This document shows, one piece after another, positions 1-12,800 of a DNA stretch of 64,000 bases. The stretch's first letter is position 1; each line of letters starts with the position of its first letter. This DNA comes from Turnera subulata. Lineage: Eukaryota; Streptophyta; Magnoliopsida; Malpighiales; Passifloraceae. The stretch spans positions 11,424 to 75,423 of the forward strand of contig JAKUCV010001510.1 in the NCBI GenBank assembly GCA_028386065.3. The letters run 5' to 3'. The translations under genes and the position numbers were made by a program. The notes beneath the pieces were generated by a model, which saw only the letters and a program-made list of their open reading frames with translations, was not told the origin of the DNA and ran no database searches.

Positions 1-9
1 AATTTCTGA

Positions 10-451
10 ACATCGATGTCCTTATGACCGTTATGCTTAAAAATTGCTTTGAAGTGTCTGAACATCGATGTCCTATTTCCATAACATCGATGTCCTATTG
101 AATCGGATTTCAAAATTGTTTCGGCATGTATCATAACATCGATGTTCAACACCATAACATCGATGTCCATTTGAATCGGCTTTTAAGATTGTTTTGGGAG
201 TGTCCAAAACATCGATGTTCAACTTATGAACATCGATGTTATTTTGCCTCGGGTCTTGGACAATGTCTTGGGCAACATCGATGTCCTTTTGGCCAACATC
301 GATGTTCTAGTGACCGTTAGCCCAATAATTCATATTCGCTGGCCAGGACATCGATGTCCACTTTTGAAACATCGATGTCCTTGTGACCGTTGGACTAATA
401 ATGCACAATCAAAGGCCATAACATCGATGTCCTTGATTCCAACATCGATGT
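10..451. repeat. Phased palindrome array (ACATCGATGT x13)
   Basis: The 10-base palindrome ACATCGATGT occurs 13 times, starting at 10, 62, 84, 136, 157, 209, 230, 275, 296, 348, 369, 421 and 442. Spacings alternate between about 52 and 21 bases, with one short interval of 45, so the array is a degenerate tandem repeat of about 73 bases with two palindromes per unit. The short ORFs across it are products of the repeat and not genes. Its position just upstream of the LTR TATA box suggests a U3 enhancer; this is inference. Confidence 0.9.
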
Positions 452-549
452 TCAGCCGACATGAGTAGACACACTTTTTACCTTCTCATGCTATCTTGTT
501 TAAAGATGTTTTAGATTGTTTCCCCAACAGTCGTACATGCTTTTATCCT

Positions 550-558
550 TATAAATAG
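550..558 (+). promoter_or_regulatory. TATA box of the LTR
   Basis: TATAAATAG, a strong plant TATA consensus, lies about 100 bases downstream of the last palindrome and about 500 bases before the inferred LTR end. This fits a U3/R boundary near 580. Confidence 0.55.
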
Positions 559-1061
559 AGCTTTTAGGTCTCTGTTTAAGACAATTTCAACTCTCCACAT
601 TTTTAAGATTCCATTGTGAAACATACAATTCATTTTATGAGTCAATATCATTGAAAATTGAGAGTTGCCTTCATAGAGCTTATTTTTGTACTCATACCTA
701 CTCTTAAAGAGAGTCTTGTTTTGAGTGACCTTTGTATTAACATACACTTTAAGGGAGAATTGTTCCCTTGTAGTAAATTCATAGGAAGAGGGTCTTCTTT
801 CTATGGGAAAAGTCTTGAAGTGAGGAATCTTCAAGCAGGAGTTGTAAACGGTTTGTTAAGCACCCGGAAGCTCAACTCGGATAGTGGAATCTTCAAGAGA
901 GTCTCTCAGAGGACTGGATTAGCCACACAGGTTGTGTGTGTGTGAACCAGGATAAATCGGTTTGTCTCACTCTCTTTCAATTCCGCATTATTATTTGTTT
1001 TAAGTTTTAATTAGTTCTTAATCGCTAATTCGCCCCCCCTCTTAGCTTGTTTGGGCTTACA

Positions 1062-3088
1062 TTCTTATCACTAGGTAATATATGTACATTAATTTATAAA
1101 TATGACTAGTTATGTATTACAAATTTATTGTAAAAAAATAATTATATACTTATTATTTCAATAAAAATAATATTATACATTAAAACTAATTTAGTAATAA
1201 AAATTTGTATAAGTAATAATTACATATAATACTAATGATTAATTATAAACAATAAAAAATATATGGACTAAATTGTATACTAATAAAGGACTTATTTGAT
1301 TAATTCCGAAATTAGGGGACTAGATTGCTAACCCGCATTAACGGGCAGCATGCCACGTCATCAGAGTGCTGCCCAAGGTATACAATTGACGCAAATTCAA
1401 AAAGTGTGGGTACATAATTGACGAAAAAAAGTCAAGGGATATAATTGACGAATTTGAATTACTAAGGGTACTAAATATACCATTAACCCTAAAATGTACA
1501 ATAACACCCGGTTTCACCAAACTTCAGGGACAAGATCGACGATTTTCAAAATACAGGGACAACAACGGCAAAAAAAAAGTTAAGGGACATAAAAAACCTT
1601 TTTACCCAACTCAGTCAATTCATATAAATCATAATACGTCAAAATTAATTGTTAGTCAAACAAAATTTTGACGTATCCTTTGTCCTCTAGGATACATAAT
1701 TGGAGAGAAATGCTTAGCAAAATACTAATAAAAGAACCATTACTCTGTAGAATTCACCACGCAGTCTTCTCATTATGATTATTAATTAAAGAATCTCAAA
1801 TTGCAAGTTACCATTGAAAGTGAAAGCACTAAACATAACGAATTGAGATACTCTCCTCCTGTACAGTTATGTCATATAACTCCTGTTGGTTGAATCGCGT
1901 TGCATTATGTACTGGAGAGGATCCCACTCCAAACATAATACGACCACTAATCTCGGCTTAATTTACTCCCGAGGCAAAATACAAGTCCATATCATTATAT
2001 CATAATTTTGACTAATGCACTTGTCAGTTTCTTCAGTGATATTTGTCCCCATAAATCTTCTCTATTACTACTAGCTTACTCACAAGCTGATGATCCTCCC
2101 AAAGGCAACCTTGCAAGTCTCTTTCTCCATGTCTATGTATTGTCAATGTCATCTCTCCTTACCAGACTTGATCACGGGTAAAACTAGCCATTGATCCATG
2201 AAAGTCCATGGCCATTTTATTATAAATTTCATTAATTACAGACGCAAAAGAACATTTAGAAAATGAATCATTAGTATGCATATTTGAATTCAGCAATTTT
2301 TATTAATTTCTAGCTAGCCCTCACTTACCTTTTCGCAATTTTTGTGTTTTATACAAGCACCAGTTTCAATATAAAGTTTTTATTTTTTTGGTTTTATACT
2401 AGGAATTAAATTAAATTTCTATCATGTAAAATTATTTCTTGTAAACTAAATCCAATTCAAACTTTATTTCCAATATATTTGAACTCAATTATTGGTTTTC
2501 TTGTGACTCACAAACTGAAATTCTCATAAGAATAACAATTTTGTGATCTTACCATTCTATTCTCAAATGAAAAAGTTTTCATTTAACAAAAAGAAAAATG
2601 CTAAAATCCCTCTAATTGCAATTGCAAAAGAATATCTCAACAATAAACATTATAAAAAGCTGTTTGCATAGTTCCTTTTTAATACTTAGGAAGAACTGCA
2701 ATGGTTAATTATTTTCAAAATTTGTCAATATAATTTTTACATCTATTTATGTTATTTGACCTAAATTGATTACTTATGCTTAATTTTTTTTGCCTAAGCT
2801 AAAAGTTATTCCTGAATCCGTTACTGCTGGCAATCCTAACCCTAATTGCATTTAATGCATTCATTAATCCAACGCCTACCCTAACTCATGATGGTAGGGT
2901 TTTGAAGTGGTGAGTTCGTACGTAGTTTTGGTTCTCGAACTCCTTAGTTACACAGAGCAGTTTGGTTCGGTTGTAACTTTGTGTTTGTATTTTAGTTGCC
3001 TTCTACTTCCGTCTCTGTGCTGTCGTTAGAGAGAGACAACAGCGGGATACCTAGTTAGGAGCACAACAGAAAATCAAGAAGAAGAAAG
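1062..3088. other. AT-rich intergenic region
   Basis: No gene is supported. Around 1260-1600 there are degenerate repeated phrases (several variants of 'ataattgacga' and 'aaggga'), probably worn transposon sequence. The final 250 bases would hold the promoter and 5' leader of the PPR gene at 3089. Confidence 0.5.
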
Positions 3089-4328
3089 ATGCTGAGGATG
3101 AGAATCGTGGCTTCGGCTTCGGCTTTTGTTAATGGCGAGGTGGGTATCAGGGCATCTTCTTTTTCTTCTTCAAGATCCCTTACTACTCGGTTGTTTTCCA
3201 CCATCACCGGCGGTAAGCATCCCTTCTCCTCTCCATTTCCTATCGGAGCCATACGCAAAGCAGCCACATATGCTGCTAGTCGTCCTAATGATGCTGATTT
3301 TGTTTCTTCTGTTGATGAACTGATTCTTCGGAATTATGCTTTAACGCCACCCTGTATTGATGAATCTAATGGATCGTACAATAAATACAAAGTGTATTAT
3401 GATGATGGGGATTGGGATGTGGATGAGGTTGAGTGTATCATCAGGAAGTTTATTGCAAAAAATACTCAGCCTCTTCCTAGGGCTGCTCTTGCTGGTCTTG
3501 ATTGTCTTCTTGATGAATACCTGTCCTTATCCTCATCTGGTCCAAATTTTATTCATGGGACTTGCCATGGCGGAACATTATGAGACAGTGGTCTCTCTAC
3601 ACAGACAGCTCGGAAATAATAGCGGTCTTGGAGATCTGATTTATTACATCTCCAGATTGCGGCTCAAGCTGAGAAATTTTGGGCCCTCCTCCGCTATCGT
3701 TGCCAAAATCATGAAACTTGGCTTCCAATCCGATTATGTTACATATGACTCCTGCAACCGTGAGTTTCTTTCAAATCTTCTGTGCTCGGGACTGGAAGAA
3801 AGCTGTGAAAGATGGAGATTATATTTATTCCTCGACAAAGGTATAGACGTCGACGACGACCTAGATACGAAGTTGGAAACGATTGAACCTATCATTGCGG
3901 ATGCTGGGCGGGTACTGCAAGTCCTACAAGACCTACAAGAAGGTTTTGGTGTAATGGCAGACGGGTTGTGTGAAACTGGGCAGAGCAGTGTGGCTGTTGG
4001 GTTGCTCCTGGGGATGCTAAAGGTGGGCTATTATCCTGATAGGTTCAATTATGTTACGGTGGTTGAGAGCCTATGCAATGATGGGAAGGCTGACGAGGCT
4101 TTGGATTTCGTCTCCAAACTAATTAGAGGCAAAGGACTTTCTATTTGCAACTACTTGATTCGAGATCTTTGCGATGATGATCATTGTCACCTTGCTTTGG
4201 ATTGCCTCGATGTGCTTGTGGCCATGAGAATTTTTCCGGATCAGTATGCCTACAATATCTTACTCGACGACTTGCTCAAAGAAGGCGATGATGGTCTTCG
4301 CTGGCATCAGATTCAGAACTGGCCCTAA
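3089..4328 (+). pseudogene. PPR (pentatricopeptide repeat) gene broken by a frameshift
   Basis: The 5' frame (3089-3583) begins with a Ser/Arg-rich, acid-poor leader typical of an organelle presequence, then an acidic segment. The second frame (its ORF runs to 4328) takes over near 3550-3580 and has PPR signatures: HYETVVSLHRQL, AKIMKLGFQSDYVTYDS, MLKVGYYPDRFNYVTVVESL, ALDFVSKLIRGKGL and FPDQYAYNILLDDLL. P-class PPR proteins bind organellar RNA. The frames overlap around ATGGGACTTGCCATGG, where a 1-base change would join them. Repeats in the middle (after residue position around 3750) are poorly conserved, and only about four are recognisable where full-length relatives have ten or more. I read it as a decayed, truncated PPR gene. 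A small intron or an assembly error at the junction is the alternative. Confidence 0.7.
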
Positions 4329-5360
4329 TCATCATCAAACTGGATCTGTTGTAGGCTAGCTTTTCTAACAAACTTATTAGCATTATTCTGCCTAATGTTT
4401 AAATGGATTTCCTATTTCTGTTCGTAGACAAGTCTTGGAAACTTATCAACATTGTTTTGCCTAATGTTTTAAATGGTTTTTCTCTGTCTTTTTTTTTTTT
4501 TCTCTCTGGTTATGGATCGTACAATTGTTCATTTGATGGATTCAGCTTTTCGTGGATTTCCTATTCTGCGTTTTTGCTATTTTAATGACAACTTTTGAAG
4601 TTGTACGTCTGCACTACTTTGTCCGTCTTGTCTGTGTTGTGAATTTCTACTTGCACCGATGATGGCAGCACAGCCATGGGATTATAAACACATACATAAT
4701 ATAGAGCTGCGTCCTTTCTTCGTTGATTCGAAATAAGCAGCACAAGGGTCTCTAAGTTTTCTCTTTGAATTGACAGAGAAAATTACAAGCTCTCGTCCAA
4801 AAAAAAAAAAACCGATGAGCTTTTTGCTATAAACTGGGACATGGCAGACCTATTTAGACAAAACTAAAACCCCCCAGGATTTGATAAGAGAAAAATGGAT
4901 AAATTTGGGGTTAAAATGATACAGACTTCCACACATATTTATTAACATATGGCAGGAAAATAAGCCCCAGGGTAGAAGGGAGAAAACGAGTGAAATTATA
5001 CAGTTGAAGAAAAAACATTTGACAGAAAGCACTAATTAAGAATCCAATTAATCTTTTTATTGTTGAATAATCCACGATCTATAGATTTTCCTCACTGTAC
5101 ATCCTAGGATTGGAGTATACAATATATATCATCAAGCAAGCAAAAAGATGTGCTGGCTAAAATTGGTATAAAAATTCTATCCGTCAATTTGCCAAGTGTT
5201 TAACTTGCCGGTAATTCTTTCCACCCATTGCCAAAGTGCCAAAGATTCATTAAGGCAACTAACTTTAACTTACTGGTCCTACATGCGAACTTTTTGCACC
5301 AAGCATCCATGGCCATTCAGTTTTTCATTTCGATTGGATTCATGACATAGCTAAAACAAT
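4329..5360. other. Intergenic region
   Basis: AT-rich, with poly-T at 4491-4500 and poly-A at 4800-4812. No gene, RNA or clear mobile element is seen. Confidence 0.5.
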
Positions 5361-5375
5361 GAAAGAACAAAACAT

Positions 5376-5599
5376 ATCAATCTGGAGTTGGTCCAGGTGG
5401 TAAGCGATTTGGTTCAACTAAAACAAAGAAAGAACAAAATTTGGTTCCGCTTAAGCGAGGTCTCGAGTTGGAATCCTCGTGTATGCAGAAAATTCCCATT
5501 GAAAGACTCATCCACTATACCCAGATGCGCGAAGCGGGTCGGATCCAGATTAGTCGGGGCAAAACTCCGGATACCGGATAGGGGGAACCAAAACAAAAA
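5376..5599 (+). mobile_element. tRNA-derived SINE (Au-like) with target-site duplication
   Basis: A tRNA-like head carries a box A-like stretch (TGGTCCAGGTGGTAAGCG) and a box B-like stretch (GGTCTCGAGTTGGAATCC). The tail has the conserved ATTAGTCGGGGCAAAACTCC and ends in A-rich sequence. It is flanked by a perfect 15-base direct repeat, GAAAGAACAAAACAT, at 5361-5375 and 5600-5614. A diverged relative lies at 62280-62450. The 3' 'agtcggggcaaa-ctccgga' block resembles Au SINEs; the family name is from memory and tentative. Confidence 0.7.
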
Positions 5600-5614
5600 G
5601 AAAGAACAAAACAT

Positions 5615-6853
5615 CCAAAATGATGCATAATGACTTGTTCAATTGTTCTAAACCTTACTGTAGTGAGTAGGGTTGTTTTAATCATTAATTTTTTTTTAAT
5701 ATGATATTCATTTGGACACAAAATAAAAGAAAAATCCTTAATCCAAATAGAGAAAAAGAAAATTTAAGTATCTTATCATCGCTAATAATATGGTATCATA
5801 TCAGATCAAGGAAAAAATAATAATTTGCGAGTTAATATCAATTAAATCTCCTCCCCCGTAATTGTTTGCTAATTTTTTCTACAAGTCATAAATGACAACA
5901 GGGCTTGCAGGTGCCCCTAATTGAAATTTTCTACACACGACGACTCTAACATATAAACAGATACAACATTGAAACAGAAACAATATTTTTTTTCGTAAAT
6001 AATGTATTTTGCATAGAACATGAAATGAATGGGTAGCAAAGCAAATCCCTATTGTATGCTAAATATATGCATACTGGTGGGGCACAGTCATTTTGACCGA
6101 GAAAACGGCGTTTATGGGGTCACGTCACTTTCCACGATATAGCCGCGAATGCGTTTTTTTTGACTGCGCCCGGGCACCGGTCACCCCGTCCGGTCAGGCC
6201 CACTTTAAAAAGAACCCCATTCTTTTTCTTTTTTTTTTTTAAAATTTATTTATAAAGAAAAACAACAAGTACTTAAACAATAGTAATACTTGCAATAATT
6301 AATAATCTCTCTCTTTCTAAACAGAAACATAAAAAACACACGAAGAACTACACTTTACTTCACTTTAAGTGGAGCTAAAAAGGAAAGTTTATTTCTTTTT
6401 TTGGTTACTCACTGTAAGAGTAAAACCCAGCAGAGAAAAAAAAAGAAACAGCTAAACTGTTTTTAAAGTTGTTTCCTTTCCTGGTTTGTCTTTCGAGTTT
6501 GGCTTAACTACTCTTGTTTTGAAGTTGAGTTAATGCCAGATAGACAGTGAGAGAGAGAGAGAGGGAGGGATAGTTGGGGATCAGGTTTTGTTTTTGTTGT
6601 TCTTTTTTTTTTTTAAAGGATGTGATGTAGGATTTAAATGGTGGGGTTGGGAAGTTAAAAAGGAAAGTAAAGAGAGTTAAGGGTTTTTCTGGGCGCGTTT
6701 TGGTTTGTTTTATTTTTATTTTTATTTTTTGCTTTTTCTCTTCTGGTTCTGGGGTTGTATGGGCATGGTGAGTTGGGTTTTGGTGTGTTGCTGTTTGGAT
6801 CTGAGGTGGTTGAAGGGTTAAAGTTTAGAGCTTTTTGGTGGGTGGGATTTGTA
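5615..6853. other. Intergenic region and presumed SERK promoter/5' leader
   Basis: A GC-richer patch at 6090-6200 contains TGACC, CACGTCAC and several CCGG-rich blocks, unlike its surroundings, and may be the core regulatory region. Downstream are poly-T/poly-A tracts and a purine run (GA repeats) at 6547-6565, common in plant 5' leaders. No TATA box or start site can be fixed. Confidence 0.45.
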
Positions 6854-9800
6854 ATGGAGAGCAAAGTTGGGGCCTCTGTGGTTTCTGTGTGGTTGATCTT
6901 GTTGCTGCTGCAGCATCCATTATGGCTGCTGGTCTTTGGTAACATGGAAGGTTGGTTCTTGCGTTTTTAAGATTTTTTTTTGGCCTTTTTTAGCATACAC
7001 AATGTGTTGTTTGCTGCTTGTTTCCTTCTTCGAAGAGATCTTCTTCTTTTTCTTCCATTTCCTGCCAATTTATGGAAATGGGTTGTCATTTCCCATTCGT
7101 GTTGGTTTGGTTTATAATGGTTGGCAGATAAGAGGAGGGAAGGAGCTTTTCTGTATTGTTATTGCTGTGATAGAGGTCGCTGTTAATCTTATTGACTTCT
7201 TCATTCCTTTGGTCGCTTGTATTGACTTCTTTCCATGAATTTGTTTAAGTCATGTAATTTCAATGTCAATGTTGTTGGTCTTGTGCCTGCAGCAAAGGCA
7301 TTGAGTTGACTTCATCCTTGAATTTGTTGAAGTCATGTAATTTCAATGTCAATGCTGTTGGTCTTGTCCTGCAGCAAAGGCATTTTGGGTGTTTTATACT
7401 ATTAACGAGTGACAATCTAAAAAAGAGTTATAACAGCTGCAGTCACTGTGCTTGGAGGATATACTAATATACTTTTTTGGTAGGAAAAGTTGTCAGTCAG
7501 AATTTGCCCATCCAATGCTTCATTGCGTTGATGCTTGCTTTAGGGTATTCTGTTATCGGAGTCTGGAAGTGTACTTATGTGTATGTTAGCTAGCCAGTGA
7601 ATGAACTCGGGAGTAATTGCTATGCTGCAAGCTTGAAACTGTCCTGTACACACTCTGTTTAGTTTGTGTAATCCAGTATCAGTATCTAATGAAGGGTTTT
7701 CTTCATGTTATTTGAATGTGGAAAGATCTTTTCCTTTTGCTACTCATGAATCCAGCTAATCTGCCATAAATCAACTGACGTGAGAAAGCTGATGAAATTT
7801 TCACACATTGCAAATTAATTGCTGAAGAATTTGAAGTGTTGTCTTAGCAAATGTATCAAGCATTTAGTGCGTCGTCGGCATCTACAATTTTGGTGTCTTT
7901 ATATGTCTTCTTCTCATTTTCGTATACCGTGACTTTTTCCTAGTGCACTTCTTGTTTTTCAGCACTAATCTTTTTGAGTCTGCTTTCAAAACAGGTGATG
8001 CTTTGCATAACTTGAGGACCAATTTGATTGATCCTAACAATGTACTGCAGAGTTGGGATCCTACACTTGTCAACCCTTGTACATGGTTTCATGTCACTTG
8101 CAACAATGATAATAGTGTTATAAGAGTGTAAGTGCCTTATGAGGTGATATTCCCCTAGGCATTCTAATATTGCAATTGTAGAATAGTTCCACAACTTGCA
8201 TATACGTTGAAAAGAATGCCTTTACTGATGATGATTTTGTTTCATTTCTCAGTGATCTTGGGAATGCTGCTTTGTCTGGTTCACTTGTTCCACAGCTTGG
8301 CCTGCTTAAGAACTTGCAGTACTTGTAAGTGATACTTTGTGCTATGAGACAGATTTCTTGTGTTTAATTTGTCAATATATACAATCACATTGCACTTTTT
8401 CCCTCTATTTATGATGAAATTTTTGTAAGTCAATCTCATGGCCCTAAGTGCCCATTGGACTGGATGCTTCTGTACATTTTCTTCTCTTGTGACATATACT
8501 GGAACTGGCCAAATGGACTGTCTTTCTCGGATGCGAATTTGTATGATGACTGGCATATTCTGGGCATGGGTAGGTTTTACCTTAAGATATCACATATAGT
8601 CTTTACTTGAATAGATATTCAGCAGCGTAGTAGGCTCGTTTTTGGTGATCTCCGGCATGTTCTGGTCACTTTTTATGAGGCAATCACAAGTTAGAGGAAA
8701 TCAGAAACTAGAATTATGGAGGAACATCCCAGAGTCAAAGGTTCAAGTTAAAGAAAACCGTTATTGGGTGAAGGCACTACCTCTTTAGGAACTCAGAGAT
8801 GGAAATTTGATAGTGTCTGTTTGAAATTGGTAGAGACGCAACTGCGTACATACTCCTCATAAAGGTTCTATTATGTGGAATGAGGAAGATATCACTGCCA
8901 TATATTACCCATAAACAAAGTGCGATGGAAACAGTGAAGCTAGATGTTTTGCTGTTGGCAGATTCCTCTAGATGGATGGTCATGCAAGACTGCAACTAGA
9001 CAGGTTATGCATTACATTAGTTATTTGCTTTGACGAAGCAGGCGAGATTGGGATTTTCGGATCGATTTTGTAAGTACAGAAAATGGATTCTGTAAGAAAC
9101 GAGCATATGTAGTTGTGGAAGGTAGATATGGCAGTGGTTGGTATCTGTCAGGAAAGGCATACCAAAATTTGCAGCTCTAACTAATTAGTAAAACGATCAG
9201 CATCACAATAGGCAACTAATCTGTGAATCTTCAACCTATAGAATGAACAAAATTGTAGCGAGATGTGTATGGTTTCGGGCTTGAGCTTGGTCAGTTTATG
9301 GTAGCCTGGTTGGAACCTAATGTCATTTGCGTTCATCTCTAGTCATTCAATTTAATATATTCGTGACAGCTGCTACCATTGACGAAGTTTTGCACTTTGC
9401 ATGTTAATAACCGCAAACGAATCTCAATGAGGGGAAATTATTGACAAAGAGATTGGGTGCAATATACCTAGATTTTTCGGAGAATTGATTGGCATTCCTT
9501 CAAAGTTCACCTAGTAAAAGTTTGCTATAGCTTGCTACATTTCTCATGTTTGCATTGAAGTAATGGAGTGATGCAGCACCTTTTGACCTTGCAGATGAAT
9601 TGAATGAAACTAAACTTCTTAACTGTCCCCCTACTTTTTTTCTCTTGTATTGTGAGTTAATATTTGATGCATTTTTCTTCTGGATGCTTTCTTCATGCTA
9701 AGTTGGATTGTATTTACAGAGAGCTCTACAGTAATAACATAAGTGGACCAATTCCAAGTGATCTCGGGAATTTAACTAGCTTGGTGAGCTTGGATCTTTA

Positions 9801-12800
9801 CCTAAATAGTTTCACTGGTCCCATCCCAGAAACTTTGGGCAAGCTTTCAAAACTGAGATTCCTGTAAGTATGCATCCTTCAATTTTATGTAACATCAATT
9901 ATGTTTAGCACACAGTTGTGCAAGTTTTATCATATGCTATTTTTCACCATTTATTGATAGGCAAGTTAGAAAAGTTATAGGTGTAACTTAAAAGTAAAAA
10001 GAGGATGAAAATTAATGCTTGACTGAATAATCAAATATATAATTTGAATCGTTATTTGTAAACTACACTGCTTTATTGTTTTTCATTTAGTTTGAACTGT
10101 GTAAATTTTGTAGAAATTTTGTTCATGAAAAAGTAGTTTTTAGTTGGTTCATGGTATGTCAATTACTGCACTCTCTAAGATGTTGAAAATGATAGGACTC
10201 AACAAACTCAACAATTGTCTTCTCCGATGTTACGCATGCCAGAAACACACACATCACGACTCAAATGAAGAGGCATTTTAGCGGTGTGGCTTTATGTCCT
10301 TGAGTATAAAATACTATCTATGCGTCAATCTTTTTCTGGGATAACTTGAGTTGCAACTCTCTATGTATATAGTAACTTTTATTCTGTTGGCACGTTTGTG
10401 AAAGGATAGCCGGCTTAACAACAACAGCTTGACAGGAGCCATTCCCATGTCATTGACTAATATATCATCACTTCAAGTATTGTGAGTGCCTAATCAAATT
10501 CATACATCTCTTGGTTAACCTTCCTTACAGGCACCATATTTGATGCAACATTAATGTTTTTGCTTCTTGCAATAACGCAGGGATCTTTCTAACAACCGTC
10601 TGTCAGGAGTGGTTCCAGATAATGGTTCCTTCTCAATGTTTACTCCAATAAGGTTTGCTTATTAGCAGACGTCTACCTGCCTTCTCTTCCTGATTTAAAT
10701 CTCCCCTTAAAGGCTTTAGTTTTCCCTTTGCAGTTTTGCAAACAATTTGAATCTCTGTGGGCCAGTTACAGGGCATCCCTGCCCCGGCTCTCCTCCATTT
10801 TCTCCGCCTCCACCATTTGTTCCACCACCCCCAATTTCTATTCCAGGTACCCTTCTGTTTATCCTTAGTTTGCCACGGTGATTCTACTTGGCTGTTCTAC
10901 GGTAGCCTTTGGCTGCATGATTGGTCTGTGCTTCTGGAATTTAGTTTGCTATGGCTTTTTATGCTTAGATGTCATTGTTCAAGTACTATATGTGACATAT
11001 GATATGTGATCCAATTTTAACATTTACAAAAATGCAATTCTGGCAACTTTATGCACGTGGCCTATTCAACATGCGAGCATACTCCCACTTCCTCAACACA
11101 GACGCAGAACCATGCATAGCTATTTATAGAGAGTGCAAGATTAAATCAATTTAGATGTATATCATATTATATGGGTTCCCCTAGTGCTTTAATGGAGCTA
11201 TTTCTTCATAAAAGTATTCTAGTCTCAAGAGTTCTTCTCAAATCTTTCTTGTATCATGTTGTATAAGCAATGCATTTTGTTCACCCAAATTTTTTTGCTT
11301 TATATCACAACACTACGCTCTCTTCTGGTGGAGTGTCATTCAAAGTAGTTGGAACTTAAAGCTTCAGTTTCTTCATCATTTTGGGCAATAACATAACACC
11401 ATGGAAAACAGATTTCTTATTTCTATTTTTAGCACTAATATCCTTGCTTTAATATGTCAACATGAAATGCATCTAGTTTGTATTTGGTGAGAAGTATTTA
11501 TGATTATGTGTGTTAAATTTCACAACTTCTGCACTAATTCTAAAATTTTCCAACTGCCTGTACTTTTAGGGGGGAATACTGCCACTGGAGCAATTGCTGG
11601 AGGAGTTGCTGCAGGAGCAGCCTTATTGTTTGCTGCCCCTGCAATTGCATTCGCTTGGTACCGTCGGAGGAAACCTCAAGAATTCTTCTTTGATGTACCT
11701 GGTCTGTACCTTAGCCGATAATTCAACTGTCTTGGTTTGTATTCCATTTGTTTACGGTATTCAAGTGTGACACCCTGACATCTTTTGCAGCCGAAGAGGA
11801 TCCTGAAGTACATCTAGGGCAGCTTAAAAGGTTTTCACTAAGAGAATTACAGGTTGCAACAGATAGTTTTAGCAACAAAAATATTCTGGGTAGAGGAGGA
11901 TTTGGTAAGGTCTACAAAGGAAGGCTAGCAGATGGCACATTGGTTGCTGTAAAAAGACTAAAAGAAGAGCGTACACCTGGTGGAGAGTTGCAATTTCAAA
12001 CAGAAGTAGAGATGATAAGTATGGCTGTGCATCGGAATCTCCTTAGGCTACGTGGATTTTGCATGACACCAACTGAGCGGTTGCTTGTTTATCCCTACAT
12101 GGCAAATGGAAGTGTAGCATCATGTTTAAGAGGTCTGCTTGCTATAATTTATCTTTTTAACTGATACCTTAATTCCTGTTGATCTTCTAATACTGGCCAG
12201 AATGATTAGTTGCTTTCAGTCCTGTAATATCAGTGTTTGTCGTCTCTTGCCATTTTCATTGTTTTGTTGATGGAGAATGCATGTTTGCAGAACGCCCTCC
12301 ATCACAGCCTCCTCTAGATTGGCCAACACGAAAACGAATTGCATTAGGATCAGCTCGGGGTCTCTCTTATTTGCATGATCATTGTGACCCGAAGATCATC
12401 CACCGTGATGTTAAAGCAGCTAACATTCTGTTGGATGAGGAATTTGAGGCTGTTGTTGGTGACTTTGGTCTGGCTAAGCTGATGGATTACAAGGACACTC
12501 ATGTCACTACTGCTGTTCGTGGTACAATAGGACATATTGCTCCTGAATATCTCTCTACGGGTAAATCTTCTGAGAAAACTGATGTTTTTGGTTATGGGAT
12601 CATGCTTCTGGAGCTAATTACTGGACAGAGGGCCTTTGACCTTGCTCGGCTTGCCAATGATGACGATGTCATGTTGCTGGATTGGGTATGTGTGCTGCGG
12701 TAACTCCTAAAGGTTTCTTATCTGGTAGTTGCTCTAATTTTTGTTGTGGTGTAATTTCTTGCATATTAACTTTGTTGAAACAGTAGTTGTAGTTTTTTCA

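Larger units (their letters stand above)
1..1061 (+). mobile_element. Partial LTR of a Copia-type retrotransposon (3' or solo LTR)
   Basis: Seen: a repeat-rich upstream part, a TATA box at 550-558, and a terminal stretch with a C-run, then TCTTAGC and a TTTGGGCTTACA-like end finishing in CA at 1061. The C-run followed by TCTT near the end is typical of plant Copia LTRs. No initiator-Met primer binding site follows position 1061, so this is probably a 3' LTR or a solo LTR rather than a 5' LTR. The left end lies outside the window. No protein-coding part of the element is visible. The lineage is not assigned. Confidence 0.6.

Noticed and set aside
10..451. Regularly spaced repeat, CRISPR-like at first sight
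   Set aside because: Plant nuclear DNA, repeats are 10-base palindromes with alternating spacing, and there are no cas genes. It is an LTR repeat.
126..468. Short ORFs (126-320, 226-468) across the palindrome array
   Set aside because: They arise because ATCGATGT repeats in all frames; the peptide repeats (NIDV, HRC) follow the DNA period.
6655..6970. ORFs on both strands around SERK exon 1
   Set aside because: Only the frame starting at 6854 joins in phase to exon 2; the others are leader sequence or antisense.
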